Below are positions 1-5,873 of a stretch of DNA of 7,140 nt, in pieces. Source of the stretch: Pseudomonadota bacterium (lineage in GTDB: Bacteria > Pseudomonadota > Alphaproteobacteria > Micavibrionales > UBA2020); contig JAEXMB010000092.1 of assembly GCA_023444705.1 (NCBI GenBank), positions 1 through 7,140 of the forward strand, given 5' to 3'. Positions within the stretch are counted from its first letter, which is position 1; every line of letters begins with the position of its first letter. Position numbers and translations under genes: made by a program. The notes under the pieces were generated by a model that saw only the letters and a list, made by a program, of their open reading frames with translations, did not search any database and was not told the DNA's origin.

Positions 1-195
1 ATGCTGTGCAACTCCACGCTGGCCGAAAAGGCCGAGGCGCTGGCCGCATGCCCCACGGTGGGCACGCAGGCCGCGCGACGCCTTGACGCCGCCGAAGCAG
101 AGCGCCGCACGCGCGCGCGGGCGGACAACGATACTGCCGCGATCAGCGCCGAGCTGTCGCAGCTGATGAAAACGACAACGGCCAAGAGCGCCTGA
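1..195 (+). CDS. nagZ: C-terminal end of probable beta-N-acetylhexosaminidase (NagZ), 5' partial
   Basis: An open frame runs from the first base of the window to a TGA at 193-195, giving 64 residues. The ATG at position 1 is probably an internal codon, because the start of the reading resembles the end of a larger protein. Residues 2-4 (Leu-Cys-Asn), followed by an alternating Ala/Glu stretch, a Pro-Thr-Val and then an Arg-rich helix, resemble the last part of alphaproteobacterial NagZ, where an 'HCNG' motif is followed by a helical tail. NagZ is a cytoplasmic glycoside hydrolase family 3 enzyme that removes N-acetylglucosamine from anhydromuropeptides in cell-wall recycling. In many Alphaproteobacteria it lies directly upstream of scpA, as here (15 bases between stop and the next start). 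The catalytic domain is outside the window, so the call rests on the tail and on gene order. Residues 38-64 are a poorly conserved extension. Confidence 0.68.
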   Translation: MLCNSTLAEKAEALAACPTVGTQAARRLDAAEAERRTRARADNDTAAISAELSQLMKTTTAKSA

Positions 196-210
196 CAACA
201 AGATGGAACG

Positions 211-1221
211 GTGATGAGCGATACGCCAACATCCACATTCGAGGAAGACCTCGTCAAGGAACGTCTGGAGAGCGAGCAGCTGCTGCTCTACCTCGGCGAT
301 TTCGACGGGCCGATCGACATGCTGCTGGCGCTGGCGCGCGATCAGAAGGTCGACCTGACGAAAATTTCCATTCTTGCGCTGGCGACCCAGTATCTGGACT
401 TCATCGAAAAGGCGCGTGCGCTGCGCCTTGAAGTCGCTGCAGACTATCTTGTCATGGCGGCGTGGCTGGCCTACCTGAAATCGCGCCTGCTGATCCCGCA
501 GGAAGAAAGCAAGCAGGCCGAGCCGTCGGCACAGGACCTCGCCGATGCGCTGCAATTCCAGTTGCGCAGGCTCGAGGCGATGCGCAAGGTCGCCAACGAC
601 CTGTTCAACCTGCCGCGCCTTGGCTTCAATGTCTTTGGCCGCGGCGAGCCGGAAGGTCTGCGTACCGAATATATCGCCAAGTACGATATGACGTTCTATG
701 ACCTGCTCAAGGCCTATGGCGATATCAAACAGCGCCAGTCGAATTCGGTCTACAAGCTTAACCCGGTCAAGCTGTTCTCGGTCGAGGAAGCGATTGATCG
801 CGTCACCAATATGCTGGGCGGTATCCCCAAGGAGTGGGTGTCGCTGTTCATGTTCCTGCCGGGCGGCCTGAACGACCGCATCGTCAAGCGTTCGGCGGTG
901 GCGTCGACCTTCGGCGGTGCGCTTGAAATGGCCAAGCGCGGCTTGATCCAGATCCAGCAAGAGCAAAACTACGGCCCGATCTATATCCGCAAGCCCGAGG
1001 TGGACCGCGACGCGCCCGTCGTTGCGCAAGACAGCGTGCAGGAAGAAGCTTTGTCTGCCGAGGATATCGCGCATATGGAAGCCGAAGACGCCGCCATCGC
1101 CGCCGAGGAGGCTGCCGCTGCAGCTGCTGCCGAGGAGCAAGGCGCGGCGCCTGAACAACAACCCGCCGCCGCCGATGAAGACAGCGCGGACGACGAAGAT
1201 AACAACCCCGATCACGCATAA
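211..1221 (+). CDS. scpA: Segregation and condensation protein A (ScpA kleisin) with acidic C-terminal tail
   Basis: ScpA is the kleisin of the SMC-ScpAB condensin; it bridges the two SMC heads, binds ScpB and helps compact and separate replicated chromosomes in the cytoplasm. The diagnostic N-terminal motif FDGPIDMLL is at residues 31-39. The conserved helix with DYLVMAAWLAYLKSRLLIP follows at 78-96, and the C-terminal winged-helix (about 228-260, with the TFGGALEMAKRG segment) ends the core. Family members are usually about 250-290 residues. This one has 336 because residues 262-336 form an Ala/Glu/Asp-rich, probably disordered tail that includes a run of seven alanines at 301-307. The frame opens with GTG at 211 directly followed by ATG at 214. 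A GGAA at 205-208 is better spaced for 214, so the true start may be the second codon. The stop is TAA at 1219-1221, 17 bases before scpB. Confidence 0.96.
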   Translation: MMSDTPTSTFEEDLVKERLESEQLLLYLGDFDGPIDMLLALARDQKVDLTKISILALATQYLDFIEKARALRLEVAADYLVMAAWLAYLKSRLLIPQEESKQAEPSAQDLADALQFQLRRLEAMRKVANDLFNLPRLGFNVFGRGEPEGLRTEYIAKYDMTFYDLLKAYGDIKQRQSNSVYKLNPVKLFSVEEAIDRVTNMLGGIPKEWVSLFMFLPGGLNDRIVKRSAVASTFGGALEMAKRGLIQIQQEQNYGPIYIRKPEVDRDAPVVAQDSVQEEALSAEDIAHMEAEDAAIAAEEAAAAAAAEEQGAAPEQQPAAADEDSADDEDNNPDHA

Positions 1222-1238
1222 GCCCGAAAGACTGACCG

Positions 1239-2411
1239 ATGCCCAAGAAGAACACCCAGATGGAAGACCACATGGACATGGCCGAAGAAACCGTCATCGA
1301 GCAACAAGCGGATGAAACCGTGGGCGAGGATGAGATTGAAGCCGAAGCCGAAGCCGAAGCCGGAGAAGCTGTGAGCGATGCGCCGCAGGACGCCCAAGTT
1401 GACACGGGCGACGATGTCAGTGACGAAGAACTGGTCATGACGCTTGATGACGTCCGTCTGGTCGAAGCCATGCTGTTTGCCTCGTCCTCCGCGCTGACCG
1501 AAAGCCAGATTGCGGAGCGTTTTCCGCCTGCGCGCGTCAAGCTGATCCCTGATGTGCTGGAACACCTGCGCGAGCATTACGCCATGCGCGGCGTGAACCT
1601 CGTGCAACGCGACAAGCGTTGGGCGCTACGCACTTCGACCGATCTGGCCGACAGTCTGCGTCTTGAAAAAGAACAGCCCAAGAAATTCACCAAGGCGGCA
1701 ATGGAAACGATGGCCGTGATCGCCTATCACCAGCCGGTGACGCGTGCGGAAATCGAAAACATCCGCGGTGTGGCAACATCGCCCGGCGCACTTGATGCGC
1801 TGATGGAAGCGGGCTGGATCAAACCCGGCAAGCGCCGCGAAGTACCCGGACGTCCCGTGACCTGGTTGTCGACGCAGGCCTTCCTTGACCACTTCGGTCT
1901 TGAAAAACTCTCCGACCTGCCGGGTATGGATGACCTCAAGGCGGCTGGTTTGCTCGACAAGCGTCCCGCGATCGAGGCAATGCCCACCGCCGATATGTTC
2001 GATGGCGAGGATAACCGCAACGATGCCGAAGACCCCCAGGAAATCACCGACGAAGACCTGATCGGCAAATCGGTCCTGCATGAGGGTGATGAGGAACAGG
2101 ACGAAGAAACCGCAACTGCCGCTGATGCGGAAGATGCCGATGATGAAGACGGCGACGACTGGTCTGACGACGAAGATGCGGACGAGGGCGATGACAGCTT
2201 CGGCGGGGACGATGACGGTGACGACGACGACGCCTCGGATGACGATGATATGGAAGACGACGACGAAGATGAGGACTCCGAGGACGCCGATGATGAAGAC
2301 GGTGACGATGAGGATGACGCGGATTCGGACGATGACGATTCCGACGAAGATGATGACGATGACGACGACTTCGATGATGAAGACGACGAAGATGACGAGG
2401 ATGACCGCTAA
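1239..2411 (+). CDS. scpB: Segregation and condensation protein B (ScpB) with acidic N- and C-terminal extensions
   Basis: ScpB forms a winged-helix dimer that clamps ScpA in the SMC condensin. The recognisable core spans residues 67-247: LDDVRLVEAMLFAS at 69-82 opens the first winged helix. The second contains AMETMAVIAYHQPVTRAEIE (154-173), the IRGV motif (175-178) and GRPVTWLSTQAFLDHFGL (204-221). The core ends with the DLPGMDDL segment. The protein has 390 residues, about twice the usual ScpB length. The excess is an acidic N-terminal extension (1-66, with an Ala-Glu repeat at 35-41) and an extremely acidic tail from about 281 to 390. The ATG at 1239 has only a weak purine stretch upstream. 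ATG 1260 (residue 8), preceded by AAGAAGAA, is a possible alternative start. The stop TAA (2409-2411) shares its last base with the tatA start, so translation of tatA is probably coupled. Confidence 0.95.
   Translation: MPKKNTQMEDHMDMAEETVIEQQADETVGEDEIEAEAEAEAGEAVSDAPQDAQVDTGDDVSDEELVMTLDDVRLVEAMLFASSSALTESQIAERFPPARVKLIPDVLEHLREHYAMRGVNLVQRDKRWALRTSTDLADSLRLEKEQPKKFTKAAMETMAVIAYHQPVTRAEIENIRGVATSPGALDALMEAGWIKPGKRREVPGRPVTWLSTQAFLDHFGLEKLSDLPGMDDLKAAGLLDKRPAIEAMPTADMFDGEDNRNDAEDPQEITDEDLIGKSVLHEGDEEQDEETATAADAEDADDEDGDDWSDDEDADEGDDSFGGDDDGDDDDASDDDDMEDDDEDEDSEDADDEDGDDEDDADSDDDDSDEDDDDDDDFDDEDDEDDEDDR
1341..1358 (+). repeat. GCCGAA hexanucleotide repeat in scpB N-terminal extension
   Basis: Three perfect tandem copies of GCCGAA are followed by a degenerate fourth (GCCGGA). 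They encode alternating Ala-Glu at ScpB residues 35-40. The repeat is in frame with the gene, so gain or loss of a unit would change the length of the acidic linker without a frameshift. Confidence 0.85.
2139..2408 (+). repeat. GAY/GAR triplet-rich tract encoding the Asp/Glu tail of ScpB
   Basis: This stretch is built almost wholly from GAC, GAT, GAA and GAG codons, interrupted by a few GCG/GCC, GGC/GGT, TCC/TCG and single TTC, TGG and ATG codons. It encodes ScpB residues 301-390. I count 69 Asp or Glu among these 90 residues, and the only basic residue is the final Arg390. There is no single perfect repeat unit, but short blocks recur: GATGATGAAGACGG is found at about 2139 and again at about 2289, each time in the context Asp-Ala-Asp-Asp-Glu-Asp-Gly-Asp-Asp. 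This recurrence points to growth by local duplication. The tract also supplies purine-rich sequence, including GAGG at 2397-2400, just before the tatA start. Confidence 0.85.
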
Positions 2412-2617
2412 TGGGTATCGGACTTAAGGAAATTATTATTATCTTGCTCGTGGTGCTGATCCTGTTCGGCGCTGGCAAGCTGCCCAAGGTGATGGGCGAT
2501 CTCGGCAAGGGGTTGCGCAACTTCAAGGACGGCCTCAAAGGCGAGGGCGAAGATGAAGGTAAGGACGGCAAGGGGGGCAAATCCCTGCCGCCATCGTCGG
2601 GTGCCGGCGACGCCTGA
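2411..2617 (+). CDS. tatA: Sec-independent protein translocase subunit TatA
   Basis: TatA is the small inner-membrane protein that polymerises to let folded proteins with twin-arginine signal peptides cross the membrane. The 68-residue product has one N-terminal membrane helix (about residues 7-20), the Phe19-Gly20 hinge, and an amphipathic helix that starts with AGKLPKVMGDLGKGLRNFK (21-39). A short, charged, Gly/Lys-rich tail completes it. The FGAGKLP form of the hinge is TatA-like and separates it from the TatB encoded next, which has Gly-Pro at the hinge. The start codon overlaps the scpB stop by one base (TAATG), with a GAGG 10 bases upstream inside the scpB tail. The polar residue near the start of the membrane helix is Glu7, preceded by Lys6, where E. 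coli TatA has Gln8. The gene is short but complete, and tatB starts 16 bases downstream. Confidence 0.95.
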   Translation: MGIGLKEIIIILLVVLILFGAGKLPKVMGDLGKGLRNFKDGLKGEGEDEGKDGKGGKSLPPSSGAGDA

Positions 2618-2633
2618 GCGGGGCGTGTAAGCG

Positions 2634-2954
2634 ATGTTTGATGTCGGCTGGACAGAAATGCTGATGATCCTGCTGGTCGCCGCTGTGGTGATCGGGCCCA
2701 AGGATATGCCGCGCGCACTCCATGCAGCGGGAAAACTGTTCAGAAAATTCAAGATGTTCACTGGTGATATTCAGAAATCGCTTGATCGCATCATGCATGA
2801 GGAAGAGCTTAACGACATCATGCGCGAGGCCAACAAGCCCGGTGGCGAAAACCTGCAATTTGAAATCGACCGCCAGCATGCGCTTGAACAGGCCCGCAAG
2901 CAGGAAGAAGATGCACAACGCCAGCTTGATAAAATAGATAAAAATGCTGGATGA
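2634..2954 (+). CDS. tatB: Sec-independent protein translocase subunit TatB
   Basis: TatB forms the receptor complex with TatC that recognises twin-arginine signal peptides in the inner membrane. The N-terminus MFDVGWTEMLMILLVAAVV has the family pattern Met-Phe-Asp-(Ile/Val)-Gly-X-X-Glu, including Glu8 in the membrane helix. It is followed by the Gly21-Pro22 hinge, which marks TatB rather than TatA. An amphipathic helix runs from about residue 23 to 65, and a charged helical tail ends at 106. E. coli TatB is longer (171 residues); shorter forms are common elsewhere. No strong ribosome binding site is visible; GGGG at 2620-2623 is the nearest purine run. The last 11 bases overlap the start of tatC in another frame, so the two partners of the receptor complex are probably translated in a coupled way. 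Confidence 0.95.
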   Translation: MFDVGWTEMLMILLVAAVVIGPKDMPRALHAAGKLFRKFKMFTGDIQKSLDRIMHEEELNDIMREANKPGGENLQFEIDRQHALEQARKQEEDAQRQLDKIDKNAG

Positions 2955-3726
2955 ACCCGTTGAAAATAAAAGCCACCTGATGGCTCATTTGCACGAGTTG
3001 CGCAACCGCGTCCTCCTTAGCTTTGCCGCTTTCGCGCTGTTTAGCTGTATCGCTTATTATTTTGCCGACGACATTTACGGCTTTCTGGTTGCGCCGCTGG
3101 CCAAGGTGTTTGCGGGCGAGGACCGCCGCCTGATCTATACCGGCCTTGGCGAGGCCTTTGTGACTTACATGAAGCTTGCTTGCTTTGCCGGTGGTTTCAT
3201 GGCTTTTCCCGTCATCGCAACGCAAATCTGGTCCTTTGTGGCACCGGGCCTTTACCGCCACGAAAGGCGCGCGCTGCTGCCGTTTCTGGTCGCCTCGCCG
3301 GTGCTGTTCGTGATCGGTGCGGCTTTTGTTTATTATTTCATCATCCCGATGGCCTGGGCATTCTTTGTTGGGTTTGAAAACCCGCATCCTGCCAATGGTT
3401 TGCCGATCGAACTTGAAGCGCGCGTGAGCGAATATCTCAGCATCACCATGTCGATGATCATGGCTTTCGGCATCTGTTTTCAATTGCCCATTTTGCTGGG
3501 CTTGCTGGGCCGCGCGGGCATCATCACCGCCAAGGGTCTGCGCGACAAGCGCCGCTATATGATCGTCGTGATCTTCATTGTGGCCGCCATCGCGACGCCG
3601 CCCGACGTCATCAGCCAGTGCATGCTGGCTTTTCCGATGATATTGCTCTACGAAGCGTCGATCCTCTTGCTGGGTCGCGCAGAGAAAAAGCGCGCTAGAC
3701 CCACCCCCGAAAAAGACCTAGAATAA
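2944..3726 (+). CDS. tatC: Sec-independent protein translocase subunit TatC
   Basis: TatC is the six-helix core of the Tat receptor and binds the twin-arginine motif on the cytoplasmic face. The 260-residue product has the expected size. The N-terminal signal-binding segment HLHELRNR lies at 15-22 (Glu19 matches E. coli Glu15). Pro51 is in the first periplasmic loop. WSFVAPGLYRHERRAL (96-111) holds Glu107, equivalent to E. coli Glu103. The segment AFGICFQLP (174-182) has Gln180 where E. coli has Glu170, and TPPDVISQ (218-225) holds Asp221. Predicted membrane segments are about 24-41, 72-95, 113-133, 162-185, 204-217 and 226-243. The start ATG at 2944 lies within tatB, in an unusually A-rich stretch with no clear Shine-Dalgarno, which suits translational coupling. 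The C-terminal tail is basic and then acidic. Confidence 0.96.
   Translation: MLDEPVENKSHLMAHLHELRNRVLLSFAAFALFSCIAYYFADDIYGFLVAPLAKVFAGEDRRLIYTGLGEAFVTYMKLACFAGGFMAFPVIATQIWSFVAPGLYRHERRALLPFLVASPVLFVIGAAFVYYFIIPMAWAFFVGFENPHPANGLPIELEARVSEYLSITMSMIMAFGICFQLPILLGLLGRAGIITAKGLRDKRRYMIVVIFIVAAIATPPDVISQCMLAFPMILLYEASILLLGRAEKKRARPTPEKDLE
3671..3703 (+). other. Possible RNA hairpin at the 3' end of tatC
   Basis: TGGGTCGCGC at 3671-3680 can pair with GCGC-TA-GACCCA at 3692-3703, a ten-base-pair stem with a two-base bulge around an A-rich 11-base loop. It lies in the last tatC codons, 60 to 95 bases before serS. No T-tract follows, so it does not look like a standard terminator. It could protect the tat messenger end or be chance. 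Confidence 0.3.
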
Positions 3727-3754
3727 AATCATCGGGTTTGGGGACCCTTCCATT

Positions 3755-3763
3755 AGAGAGAAG
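3755..3763 (+). promoter_or_regulatory. Ribosome binding site of serS
   Basis: AGAGAGAAG lies just upstream of the ATG at 3766. It is the clearest purine-rich ribosome binding site in the window. It fits serS being the only gene here that sits behind a leader of more than 20 bases instead of being coupled to its upstream neighbour. No convincing -35/-10 promoter pair is visible in the 39-base gap. Confidence 0.55.
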
Positions 3764-3765
3764 CC

Positions 3766-5055
3766 ATGTTTGATTTGAAGCTCATTCGGGAAACGCCCGA
3801 GGTGTTTGATTCCGGTTGGAAACGTCGCGGTCTGGAACCGCAGACACCGGCCTTGCTGGCGCTGGACGAAAAGCGCCGCGCCCTGCAGACCGAGGCGCAG
3901 GAACTGCAATCGCGCCGCAACGAAGCGTCCAAGCAGATCGGCGCGCTGAAATCCAAGGGCGGCGACGCCTCCGCCCTGATGGACGAGGTCGCCAACGCCA
4001 AAACCCGCATTGCCGCGATCGAGGAGGAGGAGGGCGCGCTTGCCACCCAGCTCAATGACCTGCTGTCGCGCCTGCCCAACATTCCCGATGTGAGCGTGCC
4101 CGACGGTGCGGATGAAAGCGGCAACGTCGAGCTACGCCGCGTGGGCGAGCCGCGCCGCATCAACAGCGCCAAGGAACACTTTGATATCGGAGAGGCTTTG
4201 GGGCAGATGGACTTCGCCACTGCGGCGAAAATGTCGGGTTCGCGCTTTGTGTTGTTGCGCTCCGGCCTTGCGCGGCTGGAACGTGCGCTGGCGCAATTCA
4301 TGCTTGATACCCACACGCAGGAACACGGCTATACCGAAGTCTCCGCCCCCCTGCTGGTGCGTGCCGAGGCATTGTTTGGCACCGGACAGCTGCCGAAATT
4401 CGAAGAAGATATGTTCAAGACCACCTCGGGGCATTATCTGGTCTCGACATCGGAAATCTCGCTGACCAACAGCGTGCTGGATAGCATCGTCGATGTGGCC
4501 GACCTGCCGCTGCGCCTGACCTCGCTGACGCCGTGCTTCCGCTCCGAAGCGGGTGCGGCGGGGCGCGACACGCGCGGCATGATCCGCCAGCACCAGTTTT
4601 ATAAGGTCGAGATGGTCAGTATCACGCGCGAAGACCAGTCCAACGAGGAACACGAGCGCATGACGGCATGTGCCGAAACCATCCTCAAGCGCCTTGACCT
4701 GCCGTTTCGCACTGTTGCCCTGTGTACGGGCGACATGGGCTTTTCCGCGCGCAAGACCTACGACATCGAAGTCTGGCTGCCCGGCCAGAACGCCTACCGC
4801 GAAATATCAAGTTGCTCCAACTGCGGCGATTTTCAGGCGCGCCGCATGAAGGCCCGCTACAAGAAGGAAGGCGACAAGAACACCACCTTCCTGCATACGC
4901 TCAACGGTTCCGGCGTTGCCGTGGGCCGCGCGCTGATCGCCGTGCTGGAAAACTACCAGCAGGATGACGGCAGCGTGGTCGTGCCCGACGTACTCAAGCC
5001 TTATATGAGCGGCATGACACGTATCGAGGCGCTCAAGGGCGGGAAGGCGGCATGA
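3766..5055 (+). CDS. serS: Seryl-tRNA synthetase
   Basis: This cytoplasmic class II aminoacyl-tRNA synthetase charges tRNA-Ser (and the selenocysteine tRNA where present) with serine. The 429-residue length is typical. Residues 1-110 form the tRNA-binding arm: MFDLKLIRE at the start, then a long antiparallel coiled coil (about 28-103) rich in Glu, Lys, Arg and Gln. The catalytic core follows. The serine-binding TSE motif is at 228-230. Motif 2 is FRSEAGAAGRDTRG at 258-271, with the downstream FYKVEM (278-283). Motif 3 is GSGVAVGRALIAVLENYQ at 381-398, with the ATP-binding Arg388. The segment REISSCSNCGDFQARR (345-360) is also conserved in the family. All catalytic motifs are intact. The stop overlaps the surE start in an ATGA. 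Confidence 0.98.
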   Translation: MFDLKLIRETPEVFDSGWKRRGLEPQTPALLALDEKRRALQTEAQELQSRRNEASKQIGALKSKGGDASALMDEVANAKTRIAAIEEEEGALATQLNDLLSRLPNIPDVSVPDGADESGNVELRRVGEPRRINSAKEHFDIGEALGQMDFATAAKMSGSRFVLLRSGLARLERALAQFMLDTHTQEHGYTEVSAPLLVRAEALFGTGQLPKFEEDMFKTTSGHYLVSTSEISLTNSVLDSIVDVADLPLRLTSLTPCFRSEAGAAGRDTRGMIRQHQFYKVEMVSITREDQSNEEHERMTACAETILKRLDLPFRTVALCTGDMGFSARKTYDIEVWLPGQNAYREISSCSNCGDFQARRMKARYKKEGDKNTTFLHTLNGSGVAVGRALIAVLENYQQDDGSVVVPDVLKPYMSGMTRIEALKGGKAA

Positions 5056-5873
5056 TGCTGAACTTTCCCAAGGATATTTCAAAAGCGCGCATTCTGATCA
5101 GCAATGACGACAGCATCCATTCAAACGGCATCAAGTTGCTGGAAAAGCTGTGTCTGTCGCTGACGCCGCATGTCTGGGTGGTGGCACCCGAAACGCAGCA
5201 ATCTGCGGCGGGGCATTCGCTGACCATTCACTCGCCCTTGCGCATCAAGCAGTATGACGAGCGCCATGTGTCGGTTTACGGCACACCGACGGATTCCGTT
5301 CTGGTGGGTGTGCAAAAAGTCATGGCCGACATGCGTCCCGATATTGTTTTGTCGGGCATCAACCACGGCCAGAACACGGCGGATGACGTGACCTATTCCG
5401 GCACCATCGCCGCTGCGATCGAAGCCGTGCTGATGGGCATTCCCGCCATCGCCTTCAGTCAGGACTACGACGAGACCAGCCAGGCGCCGGTCGACTTTAC
5501 CGTGGCGGAAAAGATGCTGACCGGATTGCTCAAGCGCTTTGAGGGGCTGAGCTGGGAAACCAACGTTGTGATGAACGTCAACTTCCCGCTGCCCAAGACC
5601 GGCGTCACCCCTGAATACCGCGTGGTGGCGCAAGGCCATTACAGCATGGAAAAACAGGATATGGTCCATTGCACCGACCCGCGCGGGCGCCCGTATTACT
5701 GGATCGGCCCTCCGCCGGCGCGCGACACGCTCGACACCACGCGCGACATCGGCCTGTTGCATGCAGGGCATGTGACCATCACGCCGCTGTCGCTTAACCT
5801 GACGCATTATCCAACGCTTGCCGTGCTGGAAGACCGCATGACGGGTGCAACACCAACGGGGGCAGTGGCATGA
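5052..5873 (+). CDS. surE: 5'/3'-nucleotidase SurE
   Basis: SurE is a metal-dependent phosphatase that removes phosphate from nucleoside 5'- and 3'-monophosphates and, in some species, short polyphosphate. It is linked with stationary-phase survival. The 273-residue product shows the family signature: RILISNDDSIHSNGI at 13-27 with metal ligands Asp19 and Asp20, Ser51 in the VVAPETQQSAAGHSLT block (43-58), and Asn104 in SGINHGQN (101-108). The DDVTYSGTIAAAIEA block (111-125) follows. The residue after the two aspartates is Ser21, where most family members have Gly. The start overlaps the serS stop (ATGA at 5052-5055). A GGGAAGG at 5041-5047 sits closer to ideal spacing for the second ATG at 5055, so the protein may begin one residue later. 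It belongs to the widespread surE-pcm-nlpD gene string. Confidence 0.96.
   Translation: MMLNFPKDISKARILISNDDSIHSNGIKLLEKLCLSLTPHVWVVAPETQQSAAGHSLTIHSPLRIKQYDERHVSVYGTPTDSVLVGVQKVMADMRPDIVLSGINHGQNTADDVTYSGTIAAAIEAVLMGIPAIAFSQDYDETSQAPVDFTVAEKMLTGLLKRFEGLSWETNVVMNVNFPLPKTGVTPEYRVVAQGHYSMEKQDMVHCTDPRGRPYYWIGPPPARDTLDTTRDIGLLHAGHVTITPLSLNLTHYPTLAVLEDRMTGATPTGAVA

Noticed and set aside
884..1540. Antisense open frame of 218 codons opposite scpA/scpB
   Set aside because: It is Ser/Arg-rich low-complexity sequence produced by reading the Ala/Glu-rich tails backwards, and it lies opposite two well-supported genes.
2080..2427. Met/Thr-rich open frame of 115 codons overlapping the scpB tail and tatA
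   Set aside because: It is the +1 frame of the GAY/GAR tract (ATG and ACG arise from shifted GATGAC strings). The composition is an artefact of the repeat.
2044..2718. Long antisense open frame of 224 codons opposite the scpB tail
   Set aside because: The product is almost only Arg, His, Pro and Ser, which is what the reverse complement of Asp/Glu codons gives. It spans the scpB-tatA-tatB junctions and has no family features.
2411..2954. tatA and tatB as two copies of one duplicated gene
   Set aside because: The hinges (Phe-Gly against Gly-Pro), N-termini and lengths match the separate TatA and TatB families, which is the normal three-gene Tat set.
3727..3765. Rho-independent terminator or promoter between tatC and serS
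   Set aside because: GGGT and ACCC at 3734-3747 could form only a four-base stem with no T-tract after it, and I see no convincing -35/-10 pair.
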